In this document: piece after piece, positions 8,440 through 16,168 of the stretch
How the letters are laid out: every line of letters begins with the position of its first letter
Position numbering within the stretch: the first letter of the stretch is position 1
Assembly: GCA_016709385.1 (NCBI GenBank)
Contig: JADJMW010000022.1
Location: 682,001 to 746,000 of the forward strand
Length of the DNA: 64,000 bases
Source: Candidatus Rubrivivax defluviihabitans
GTDB lineage: Bacteria; Pseudomonadota; Gammaproteobacteria; Burkholderiales; Burkholderiaceae_C
Reading direction: 5' to 3'
Made by a program: the position numbers and the translations under genes
The notes under the pieces: generated by a model
Told to the model about the DNA's origin: nothing
What the model saw: only the letters and a program-made list of their open reading frames with translations
Database searches by the model: none

Positions 8440-9404
8440 GCTGCGGTCCAGCGTTGCGCCAGCGCGATATACAGCGGAATGCCGACGACGATGTTGAACG
8501 GGAAGGTGATGCCCAGAGCGGCGGTGATCGACAGGGCCGCGTTGGCCTGCGGCACGGCGATGCGCATCGCCGTGGGCGCGGCAATATAGCTGGCGCTGGC
8601 TGCCAGCGTGGCCAGCAGCGCCACGCCGCCGGTGCTCAGGCCCAGGCCCACGCCCACCGCGCCACCGGCCAGCGCCAGCAGCGGCGGCGCGCCCAGGCCG
8701 ATCACCAGCACCGCCGCACCGAAGCGCCGCACCTCGGCCAGCCGGCCGCCAGCCACCAGGCCGAGCTCGAGCAGGAACAGCGCCAGCACGCCTTTGAAGG
8801 GGTCGATGAATACCGCCTGGATGGGCGCCGTGCCGGCCTCGCCCGCCACGGCGCCGATGGCCAGGCCGCCCAGCAGCAGCAGCACGCTCTTGCCGAACAG
8901 CACGTCGTGGGCGAGCGTACCCCAGCCGCCGCGCGCATCTTCACCCGCGCCGCCGTCCACCGCGGCGCGGCGCGCACTCCAGCGCGCCAGCAGGATGCCG
9001 GCCACCAGGCCCGGGGCCTCCATCACCGCCACCCACAACGCGGCGTGGCTTTCGTGGGCGATGCCTTCGCGCGCCAGCGCCGCCGACGCCACGGCGTAGG
9101 TCACCACGCTCACCGAGCCATAGTGCGCCGCCAGCGCCGCGGCGTCGGCGGCGCCCAGCCGCAGCGCGCGGCCCACCGGAAACAGCAGGAAGGGGATGGC
9201 AAAACCCAGCGCCATGCAGGCCGCCACCTGCGGTGCCAGCGCGGCCAGCGGCTGCTTGCTCAGTTCGATCCCGCCCTTCAGGCCGATGGCCAGCAGCAGG
9301 TAGATCGACAGCGTCTCGTACAGCGCCTCGGGCAGGCGCAGGTCGCTCTTGACCAGGCGCGCGAAGACGCCGAGCAGGAAGAAGAGGACGACGACATCGA
9401 TCAT
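8436..9404 (-). CDS. sbtA: Sodium-dependent bicarbonate transport family permease SbtA
   Basis: A 322-residue polytopic protein of the SbtA (former DUF897) family with about ten membrane segments in two inverted halves. Family landmarks include IGLKGGIELS near residue 40, HYGSVSVVTYAVA near 100, FKGVLALFLLELGLVAG near 200 and ASASYIAAPTAMRIAVPQANAALSI near 270 (quoted in parts). In cyanobacteria SbtA imports bicarbonate with sodium. I chose the ATG at 9404; ATG 9425 is the alternative. Its partner sbtB overlaps it by four bases, so they form a two-gene operon. Confidence 0.88.
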   Translation of the reverse strand: MIDVVVLFFLLGVFARLVKSDLRLPEALYETLSIYLLLAIGLKGGIELSKQPLAALAPQVAACMALGFAIPFLLFPVGRALRLGAADAAALAAHYGSVSVVTYAVASAALAREGIAHESHAALWVAVMEAPGLVAGILLARWSARRAAVDGGAGEDARGGWGTLAHDVLFGKSVLLLLGGLAIGAVAGEAGTAPIQAVFIDPFKGVLALFLLELGLVAGGRLAEVRRFGAAVLVIGLGAPPLLALAGGAVGVGLGLSTGGVALLATLAASASYIAAPTAMRIAVPQANAALSITAALGITFPFNIVVGIPLYIALAQRWTAA

Positions 9405-9489
9405 GGTGGAGCGCGATGCTGGCATGCCGCGCCGCCGGTACGCTGCAGCGCGAAGACAAACCCCCGCGCGCCACGGGCCCAGGCGGCCC

Positions 9490-10263
9490 TCAGGTGCGCC
9501 GCGGCTTGCGTCCGCGGCCGGCGAAGAGCTTGTCGAACAGCGGGTTGGGCAGCAGGCGCAGCAGCTTGGCCACCACCGCCATCTGCCACGGGATGACGCG
9601 ATAGCTGGCACCGGACTCGATGGCGTCGAAGGCGAGTTCGGCGCAGCGGTCGGCGGACATCAGGAAGGGCATCGCGTAGGGGTTGCGCGCCGTGAGCGGC
9701 GTGGCCACGAAGCCGGGCAGGAGGGTCACGACGCGCACGCCCGAGCCCCGGCAATCGCCGCGCAGGCTCTCGCAATAGGCCACCACGGCGGCCTTGCTGG
9801 CGCCATAGGCGCCGTGGCCGGGCATGCCGCGGATGGCCCCCACGCTGGCAATGCCCACCAGCGCGCCCGAGCCGCGCTCGCGCATCGGGCGCAGGAAGGG
9901 ATGGAAGGTGGCGGCCAGGCCGACGTTGTTGATGGCGAAGACCTCGCGCATGACGTCGAGGTCGGCGCGATCGGCGGTGTCCATGCCGACGCTGATGCCG
10001 GCGTTGGCGATCACCACGTCGGGCAGGCCCTGGCGCTCGATGCAGGCCTGGCCGGCAGCGACGATGCTGTCGACGATCGCCACGTCGGCACCGTAGACGC
10101 CGACCCGCTCGCTCGCCAGGCCCTGCGCGCGCACCCAGGCCTCGAGCACCTCGGTGCGCCGCGCCACCAGCGCCAGCCGCCAGCCGGCCCGCGCATAACG
10201 CGCCGCCAGCGCCTGGCCGATGCCGCTGGACGCGCCGGTGATGAAGACCAGCGGCGCGCTCAT
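9490..10263 (-). CDS. SDR family NAD(P)-dependent oxidoreductase
   Basis: A 257-residue classical short-chain dehydrogenase. The cofactor motif TGASSGIG is at residues 9-16, NAG at about 88, the catalytic Ser lies in GIASVG near 140, and the catalytic YGASK is near 152-156. The C-terminal KLLRLLPNPLFDKLFAGRGRKPRR is basic (quoted as a stretch of short motifs). The substrate is unknown. Its ATG overlaps the stop of lptC by four bases, placing it at the 3' end of the lptC-kdsC-kdsD envelope operon, so a lipid or sugar substrate is possible but only inferred. Confidence 0.87.
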   Translation of the reverse strand: MSAPLVFITGASSGIGQALAARYARAGWRLALVARRTEVLEAWVRAQGLASERVGVYGADVAIVDSIVAAGQACIERQGLPDVVIANAGISVGMDTADRADLDVMREVFAINNVGLAATFHPFLRPMRERGSGALVGIASVGAIRGMPGHGAYGASKAAVVAYCESLRGDCRGSGVRVVTLLPGFVATPLTARNPYAMPFLMSADRCAELAFDAIESGASYRVIPWQMAVVAKLLRLLPNPLFDKLFAGRGRKPRRT

Positions 10264-10952
10264 CGCCCGCCGCCGGCCGCCGGTGCCCGCGGCGACATCA
10301 CCACGCGCATCGGGCCTTTCAGGTCGAGCCGCTGCGCCGCATGGTCGTAGGCCAGGCCGGCGGCCCGCATCTCGCGGCCCGCCGTCCGCACCTGCACCGG
10401 CAGGTGGGTCTGCACGCGCTCGGTGATGAAGAACGCGTGCAGGAATTCGCTGCGCATCACCAGCCGCTGCCCGGCCGCGTCTTCGCTCGTCACCTCGGCG
10501 CCGCCCAGCAACTGCATCTCGCTGCCGTCGCCGTTGCCGACGGCGCGCGCGGCCTGTGCCTGCGTGACGCGGCCGTCGGGGGCGATGGCTCGGATCTGCA
10601 CGCCGTCGATCTCGATGCGGTCGGTGGCCGGGTAGTGGCGCAGGTGCTCGCCTTCGATGCGCAGCTTCAGGGCGCCGGCGGCGTCGAAGCGGTCCAGCGA
10701 AAAGGCCGTCATCGTGTAGTCGGGCTCCTTCGACACCGGTCGCTCGGCCCCTTTGCCGGCCGGCCGCGGCGAATTCGTCACCAGCCACCAGGTGGCCAGG
10801 GCCAGCGCCGCCATCAGCAGCAGCGGCAGGTAGGTCGACAGCGCATCGCGGATGCGCAGCGGCCATGGTCGCGCCCCTTGCGGCGGGCCGGCCGGCCCGC
10901 CCAGCGACAGCGGCACCTCGGGCAAGTCGGGCAGGTGCAGTTCGACCGTCAT
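10260..10952 (-). CDS. lptC: LPS export ABC transporter periplasmic protein LptC
   Basis: A 230-residue bitopic inner-membrane protein. A single membrane span at about residues 38-58 is followed by a periplasmic domain with the family motifs KEPDYTMTAFSLDRFDAAGAL near 75 and a YPATDRIEIDGV segment. LptC hands lipopolysaccharide from LptBFG to LptA. The N-terminal cytoplasmic extension of about 35 residues is longer than usual. It lies downstream of kdsC (18-base gap) and overlaps the SDR gene; lptA and lptB are not in the window. Confidence 0.88.
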   Translation of the reverse strand: MTVELHLPDLPEVPLSLGGPAGPPQGARPWPLRIRDALSTYLPLLLMAALALATWWLVTNSPRPAGKGAERPVSKEPDYTMTAFSLDRFDAAGALKLRIEGEHLRHYPATDRIEIDGVQIRAIAPDGRVTQAQAARAVGNGDGSEMQLLGGAEVTSEDAAGQRLVMRSEFLHAFFITERVQTHLPVQVRTAGREMRAAGLAYDHAAQRLDLKGPMRVVMSPRAPAAGGGR

Positions 10953-10970
10953 GTCCCGATGCCCGCCACG

Positions 10971-11549
10971 TCAGGCGCCGTCCAGCGTCTGCAGATGGCC
11001 CTGCAGCAGCGCCGCGTAGCGGCCGGCAGCCACGAGCAACAGGTCGCAGCATTCGCGCGCCGCCCCATGGCCGCCGCTGGCCGTGGTGACGTGGTGCGCC
11101 AGCGCCTTCGCTTCGGCGTGGGCATTGGCCGGCGCGCACGCGAAGCCGGCGCGGGCCAGCAGCGGCAGGTCGGGCCAGTCGTCGCCCATGGCCGCCACCT
11201 CGGGCCAGTCCAGACCCAGCGCGGCCAGCAGCGCCGTGGCCGCAGCCAGCTTGTCGCTGGCGCCGTAGACGGCGTGCACCAGTCCCAGGTCGGCGACGCG
11301 CCGGCGCACCGCGGGCGAGTTGCGCCCGGTGATGACGACGGGCTCGATGCCGCCCTGCTGCAGCAGCTTCAGGCCGTGGCCGTCGAGCGTGCTGAAGGCC
11401 TTGACGGTTTCTCCCTGCTCGCCAATGTAGATGCGGCCGTCGGTGAGCACGCCATCGACGTCGAAGATGGCCGCCTTCATGCCCAGGCCGGAACCCATCG
11501 CGCGCAGCAGCAGTTCGGGGGGAAAATTCAGCGCGAATCCCGGCGGCAT
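10971..11549 (-). CDS. kdsC: 3-deoxy-D-manno-octulosonate 8-phosphate phosphatase KdsC
   Basis: A 192-residue HAD-superfamily phosphatase of the KdsC type, which hydrolyses KDO-8-phosphate in LPS core synthesis. The catalytic DVDGVLTDG has Asp30 and Asp32; motif II is VITGRNS, and motif III/IV is MGDDWPDLPLLARAGFACAPANA (read as MGDDWPDL). Length and the tetramer-type core fit the family. The ATG at 11549 lies two bases after the kdsD stop. Confidence 0.92.
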   Translation of the reverse strand: MPPGFALNFPPELLLRAMGSGLGMKAAIFDVDGVLTDGRIYIGEQGETVKAFSTLDGHGLKLLQQGGIEPVVITGRNSPAVRRRVADLGLVHAVYGASDKLAAATALLAALGLDWPEVAAMGDDWPDLPLLARAGFACAPANAHAEAKALAHHVTTASGGHGAARECCDLLLVAAGRYAALLQGHLQTLDGA

Positions 11550-11551
11550 GC

Positions 11552-12541
11552 TCAGATCACCTTCGCCCGCATCAGGTCGTTCGAGTTGAGCGCACCCACC
11601 AGCCTGCCCGCTTCGTCGACCACCAGCACGCTGGTGATGCGCTGCATTTCCATCACGCCGGCGGCGTCCACCGCCAGCGCGTCGGCGCGCACCAGGCGCG
11701 GGCTGCGGTGCATCACGTCCTCGGCCTTCAGCGCGCGCAGGTCGGCGCCGCGCTCGATGAGGCGGCGCAGGTCGCCGTCGGTGAAGATGCCGATCGGCCG
11801 GCCCTCGCCGTCGGCCACGGCGGTGAAGCCCAGGCCCTTGCCCGTCATCTCGCGCAGAAGTTCGTTGAAGCTGGCACCGGGAGCCACCAACGGCACGGCA
11901 TCGCCGCCGCGCATGAGGTCGCGCACGTGCATCAGCAGCTTGCGGCCGAGCGAGCCGCCGGGGTGCGAGCGTGCGAAATCCTCTTCGCGAAAACCCCGTG
12001 CGTCCAGCAGCGCCACGGCCAGCGCGTCGCCCAGCGCCATCTGCGCGGTGGTGCTGGCGGTGGGCGCCAGGTTCAGCGGGCAGGCCTCTTCGTCCACCGC
12101 GCTGGAAAGCACGAGGTCGGCGTGCCGCGCCAGCGTGGAATCGGGGTGAGCCGTCATCGCCACCAGCGTGACGCCCAGGCGGCGCATCGCCGGCAGGATG
12201 GCCGCGAGCTCGTCGCTCTCGCCGCTGTTGCTGATGGCCAGCACCACGTCGCCGGCCATGACCATGCCCAGGTCGCCGTGGCTGGCCTCGGCCGGGTGCA
12301 CGAAGAAGGCCGGCGTGCCGGTGGAGGCCAGCGTGGCCGCGGTCTTGCGGCCCACGTGGCCGCTCTTGCCCATGCCCATCACGACGACGCGGCCGCGGCA
12401 TTCCAGCATCGCCTGCACGGCGCGCGCGAAGCCCTCGCCCTGGCGCGCGGCCAGCGCCAGCAGCGCGCGCGCCTCGATCTCGAAAGTGCGCTGCGCCAGG
12501 CGCAGCGCGCGTTCGGCGTCGAAGGGGCGGGCGGGGGTCAC
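11552..12541 (-). CDS. kdsD: Arabinose-5-phosphate isomerase KdsD (KpsF/GutQ family)
   Basis: A 329-residue enzyme converting ribulose-5-phosphate to arabinose-5-phosphate for KDO synthesis. The N-terminal SIS domain has GMGKSGHVGRKTAATLASTG and AISNSGESDE; the HPGGSLGRKLL linker leads into two CBS domains (about residues 205-329). It is the first gene of the kdsD-kdsC-lptC-SDR operon and diverges from the antiporter gene with 40 bases between the start codons, so the promoters must overlap. Confidence 0.93.
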   Translation of the reverse strand: MTPARPFDAERALRLAQRTFEIEARALLALAARQGEGFARAVQAMLECRGRVVVMGMGKSGHVGRKTAATLASTGTPAFFVHPAEASHGDLGMVMAGDVVLAISNSGESDELAAILPAMRRLGVTLVAMTAHPDSTLARHADLVLSSAVDEEACPLNLAPTASTTAQMALGDALAVALLDARGFREEDFARSHPGGSLGRKLLMHVRDLMRGGDAVPLVAPGASFNELLREMTGKGLGFTAVADGEGRPIGIFTDGDLRRLIERGADLRALKAEDVMHRSPRLVRADALAVDAAGVMEMQRITSVLVVDEAGRLVGALNSNDLMRAKVI

Positions 12542-12581
12542 GGCAGGGCGGTCGAATACGATCGAGTCATTCTAGGCACCC

Positions 12582-14582
12582 ATGGCCACCACCCTCGAAC
12601 TGACCCTGCTGTATCTCGTCGCCGCGGTGCTCGGCGTCGTGATCTTCCGTACCCTGAAGCTGCCGCCGATGCTGGGCTACCTGGTGGTGGGCGTGGTCAT
12701 CGGCCCGCACGCGCTGGCCTTCGCGCAGGACAGCGCCGGCGTGCGCTACCTGGCCGAGTTCGGCGTCGTCTTCCTCATGTTCGTCATCGGGCTCGAATTC
12801 AACCTGCCCAAGCTGCGCAGCATGCGCACGCTGGTCTTCGGGCTGGGCATGTCGCAGGTGGTGCTCACGGTATTGGGCACGCTGGCCGGGCACCTGCTGC
12901 TGGTGTGGGTGTGGAATGCCCTGAGCTCGCGCCCTTGGGAAATGGGCTGGCAGGGCGCCGTGGTGCTGGGCAGCGCCATGGCCATGTCGTCGACCGCCAT
13001 CGTGGCCAAACTGCTGGCCGAACGGCTGGAGCTGGAAGCCGAACACGGCCGCCGCATCATGGGTGTGCTGCTGTTCCAGGACCTGGCCGTGGTGCCGCTC
13101 CTGGTGCTGATCCCGGCGCTGGGCTCGAGCGCGGAGGAGCTGGCCACCGAGATGGGCTGGGCCCTGCTCAAGGCGGCCGCGCTGCTGACCGTGCTGCTGG
13201 TGGGCGGCCAGCGTGTCATGCGCTGGTGGCTCACGCAGGTGGCGCGGCGCAAGAGCGAGGAACTGTTCGTGCTGAACCTGCTGCTCATCACGCTGGGGCT
13301 GGCCTGGGTCACCGAGCATTTCGGGCTCTCGCTGGCGCTGGGCGCCTTCGTCGCCGGCATGCTGGTGGCCGAGACCGAATACAAGCACCAGGTGGAAACC
13401 GACATCCGGCCCTTCCACGACGTGCTGCTGGGCCTGTTCTTCATCACCATCGGCATGAAGCTGGACTGGCGCCCGGTGCTCGAACAATGGTTCCTGGTGC
13501 TGCTGCTCACCAGCGTGCCGGTGCTCGTGAAATTCGCGCTGGTGGCGGGGCTGGCGCGGCTCTTCGGTGCGCAGCCGGGTGTGGCGCTGCGCACCGGGCT
13601 GTACCTGGCACAGGCCGGCGAATTCGGTTTCGTGCTGCTGACGCTGGGCGCCGCCCGCGGCCTGGTGGCGCCGGAGTGGGTGAGCCCGGTGCTGGCCAGC
13701 ATGGTGCTGTCGATGCTGGCCACGCCCTTCGTCATCATGTACAGCGGGCGCATCGTCAATCGGCTGAGCGCCACCGACTGGATGATGCAGTCGCTGGCCT
13801 TGACCAGCATCGCGCGCAAGTCCATCGCCACCGAGCGCCACGTCATCATCTGCGGCTATGGCCGCAGCGGGCAGAGCCTGGCCCGGCTGCTGGTGCCCGA
13901 GGGCATTCCGTACATGGCGCTGGACCTCGACCCCGACCGCGTGCGCCAGGCCGCCGCAGCCGGCCAGAGCGTGGTCTTCGGCGACGCCGCAAGGCTGCAG
14001 AGCCTGATGGCCGCCGGCCTGGCGCGCGCCGCCGCGGTGGTGGTGAGCTACCACGACACGCCGTCGGCGCTGAAGATCCTGCGCCTGGTGCAGGAGCATG
14101 CGCCGCAGGTGCCGGTGGTGGTGCGCACGGTGGACGACAGCGACATCGACAAGCTGCGCGCCGCCGGCGCCACCGAGGTCGTGCCCGAGGCCATCGAGGG
14201 TTCGCTGATGCTGGCCGGCCATGCCCTGGCGCTGGTCGGCGTGCCGATGCAGCGCGTCGTGCGCATCACGCGTGACGCGCGCGATGCGCGCTACAGCCTG
14301 CTGCGCGGCTACTTCCATGGCAGCGACGACGACACCGTGGAAGAACTGCACCAGGCGCGGCTGCGCACCGTGACCGTGCCCGAGGCCGCGCGCTGCATCG
14401 GCCAGAAGCTTGACAGCCTGGCGCTGCCTGCGCTGGGCGTGAGCGTGGTGTCGATTCGGCGTGCCACCGGTGGGGGCACTCCGCCGCTGCCCGAGCACGT
14501 GATCGCCGCCGGCGATACGCTGGTGTTTTCCGGCTTGCCCGAACCGCTGGCCCTGGCCGAAGCGAAGCTGCTGCGCGGCTGA
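12582..14582 (+). CDS. CPA2 family monovalent cation:proton antiporter (KefB/KefC-like)
   Basis: A 666-residue protein. Residues about 5-385 form the Na_H_exchanger membrane domain (opening with LKLPPMLGYLVVG; GLEFNLPKLR near 68). Residues about 415-530 form a TrkA-N (RCK) domain with the nucleotide motif VIICGYGRSGQSLARLL near 420. Residues about 580-660 form a TrkA-C domain. This is the usual build of Kef-type potassium/proton antiporters and YbaL. No KefF/KefG ancillary flavoprotein is adjacent. It diverges from kdsD. Confidence 0.9.
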   Translation: MATTLELTLLYLVAAVLGVVIFRTLKLPPMLGYLVVGVVIGPHALAFAQDSAGVRYLAEFGVVFLMFVIGLEFNLPKLRSMRTLVFGLGMSQVVLTVLGTLAGHLLLVWVWNALSSRPWEMGWQGAVVLGSAMAMSSTAIVAKLLAERLELEAEHGRRIMGVLLFQDLAVVPLLVLIPALGSSAEELATEMGWALLKAAALLTVLLVGGQRVMRWWLTQVARRKSEELFVLNLLLITLGLAWVTEHFGLSLALGAFVAGMLVAETEYKHQVETDIRPFHDVLLGLFFITIGMKLDWRPVLEQWFLVLLLTSVPVLVKFALVAGLARLFGAQPGVALRTGLYLAQAGEFGFVLLTLGAARGLVAPEWVSPVLASMVLSMLATPFVIMYSGRIVNRLSATDWMMQSLALTSIARKSIATERHVIICGYGRSGQSLARLLVPEGIPYMALDLDPDRVRQAAAAGQSVVFGDAARLQSLMAAGLARAAAVVVSYHDTPSALKILRLVQEHAPQVPVVVRTVDDSDIDKLRAAGATEVVPEAIEGSLMLAGHALALVGVPMQRVVRITRDARDARYSLLRGYFHGSDDDTVEELHQARLRTVTVPEAARCIGQKLDSLALPALGVSVVSIRRATGGGTPPLPEHVIAAGDTLVFSGLPEPLALAEAKLLRG

Positions 14583-14624
14583 AGTGCCGGGTTCGCGCCG
14601 CGCCGGCGCGACCATGGAGTGACG

Positions 14625-15197
14625 ATGCTTAGACGACGCGACGTGCTGGCCGCCGGCCTGCTGCTGCCCCTGGCGCCCAGGCTCGTCCTGGCCAGCGACG
14701 ATGCCGAGCGCCTGCTGCGCGAAGGTGGCGTCGTCATCGCCTTTCGCCATGCGCCCGCGCCGGGCACCTTCGACCCGCCGAATTTCACGCTGGGCGACTG
14801 CCGCACGCAGCGCAACCTCAGCGACGAAGGCCGCGCGCAGGCCGGGCGCATCGGGCAGTGGTTCCAGGCGCGCGGCCTGGTGCCGGCGGCGGTGCGGTCC
14901 AGCCCGTGGTGCCGCTGCGTCGACACCGCCCTGCTCGCCTTCGGCGCTGCCGAGCCCTGGCCGGCGCTGGGCTCGCCGCGCGGGTCGCCGGAGCGCACCA
15001 ACGCCGACCACCTGCAGCAACTGCGCGCCGCCCTGGTCGCGGCGAGTACACGACGCGGGCGCTTCGAGGCCTGGGTCACGCACATGTTCGTGCTGTCCGA
15101 CCTGGTGCAGCAGGGTTCGTCTTCGGGCGAAGGCCTGGTGCTGCGCACCGACGCCGCGGGCGCGGTGCAGGTGCTGGCGCGCCTGGCGCCGGCCTGA
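14625..15197 (+). CDS. Histidine phosphatase family protein, exported
   Basis: A 190-residue protein with an N-terminal signal MLRRRDVLAAGLLLPLAP that carries a Tat-like twin arginine. The phosphohistidine motif appears as FRHAPAPG near residue 40; RSSPWCRC near 90 and the second His in VTHMF near 145 complete the branch-2-like pattern. The substrate is unknown. The ATG at 14625, with GGAG five bases upstream, is preferred over the GTG at 14619. It follows the antiporter gene by 42 bases and precedes apt. Confidence 0.78.
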   Translation: MLRRRDVLAAGLLLPLAPRLVLASDDAERLLREGGVVIAFRHAPAPGTFDPPNFTLGDCRTQRNLSDEGRAQAGRIGQWFQARGLVPAAVRSSPWCRCVDTALLAFGAAEPWPALGSPRGSPERTNADHLQQLRAALVAASTRRGRFEAWVTHMFVLSDLVQQGSSSGEGLVLRTDAAGAVQVLARLAPA

Positions 15198-15235
15198 GCC
15201 GCACGGCGGCGGCCCGGCCTTCTATGATTCCAGCC

Positions 15236-15793
15236 ATGGCTGCCGACCCCACCGATTCGCCCGCGGACTACATCCGCTCGCACATCCGCACCGTGCCCGA
15301 CTGGCCGGCGCCGGGCGTGATGTTCCGCGACATCACGCCGCTGCTGAGCCGGCCGCGCGTCTTCCGCGTCCTCATCGACCAGTTCGTGCACCGCTATTTC
15401 GACCTGCGGCCCGACGTCATCGCCGGCCTGGACGCGCGCGGCTTCATCATCGGCAGCGTCGTGGCCTACGAACTGAACGTGGGCTTCGTGCCGATCCGCA
15501 AGAAGGGCAAGCTGCCTTTCACCACCGTGGAAGAGACCTATGAACTGGAATACGGCAGCGCCACCGTGGAGATGCACACCGACGCCGTGAAGCCCGGCGA
15601 CCGCGTGCTGCTCATCGACGACCTCATCGCCACCGGCGGCACCATGATGGCCGGCAAGAAGCTGCTCGAACGGCTGGGCGCGCAGGTGATCGAGGGCGCC
15701 GCCATCGTCGACCTGCCGGAACTCGGCGGCTCCGACAAGCTGCGCGCCGCGGGGCTGGCGCTGTTCACGCTGGTGCACTTCGAAGGGCATTGA
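15236..15793 (+). CDS. apt: Adenine phosphoribosyltransferase
   Basis: A 185-residue purine-salvage enzyme making AMP from adenine and PRPP. Landmarks are PGVMFRDITPLL near residue 28, AGLDARGFIIGS near 63, IRKKGKLPF near 90, and the PRPP loop LLIDDLIATGGTM near 125. The ATG at 15236 is used; the ATG at 15224 would add four residues. Confidence 0.94.
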   Translation: MAADPTDSPADYIRSHIRTVPDWPAPGVMFRDITPLLSRPRVFRVLIDQFVHRYFDLRPDVIAGLDARGFIIGSVVAYELNVGFVPIRKKGKLPFTTVEETYELEYGSATVEMHTDAVKPGDRVLLIDDLIATGGTMMAGKKLLERLGAQVIEGAAIVDLPELGGSDKLRAAGLALFTLVHFEGH

Positions 15794-15911
15794 ACCGGGG
15801 GTGGCGCTGGCGCGGGCCGCGGGGGGCGGGGCGAGCAGCGGCCGAAACGCCGGCGTTGTGGCCTAATTCGCCCTTCGCCTTCCATTTGCCCACCCTTTGC
15901 CGGAGCCTGCC

Positions 15912-16079
15912 ATGGCCAACAAGATCAGAACCGAAGCCGACCGCCGCGCCACCCCGCCCGTGCCCACCACGCCGGGCACCAATCGCACCACCGGCCGCGG
16001 CCAGAAGGTGAGCCTGGAACGCGGCTCGCACACGCGCAGCAAGAAGAACCCGGGCAAGCGCGCCGGCAAGGGCGGCTGA
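15912..16079 (+). CDS. Small basic protein of unknown function (55 aa)
   Basis: A short, strongly basic, Thr/Pro/Lys/Arg-rich protein ending in KNPGKRAGKGG. I do not recognise a family. Support for its being real: ATG at 15912, GGAG at 15902-15905 with a good spacing, and its own gap on both sides. Its lack of hydrophobic residues suggests an unstructured, perhaps nucleic-acid-binding, peptide; that is inference only. Confidence 0.5.
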   Translation: MANKIRTEADRRATPPVPTTPGTNRTTGRGQKVSLERGSHTRSKKNPGKRAGKGG

Positions 16080-16168
16080 ACCCCGCGGGAGAACCCGCGC
16101 GGCCGCCGCCGCAAGCCGGGCCCGCGATCCCCGACCGCCTGCCGTCCCGGGCCGAACCGGCCGCCACG

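Noticed and set aside
12567..15083. 838-residue open frame antisense to the antiporter and phosphatase
   Set aside because: Gln/His-rich shadow composition and no domain; the plus-strand genes are convincing.
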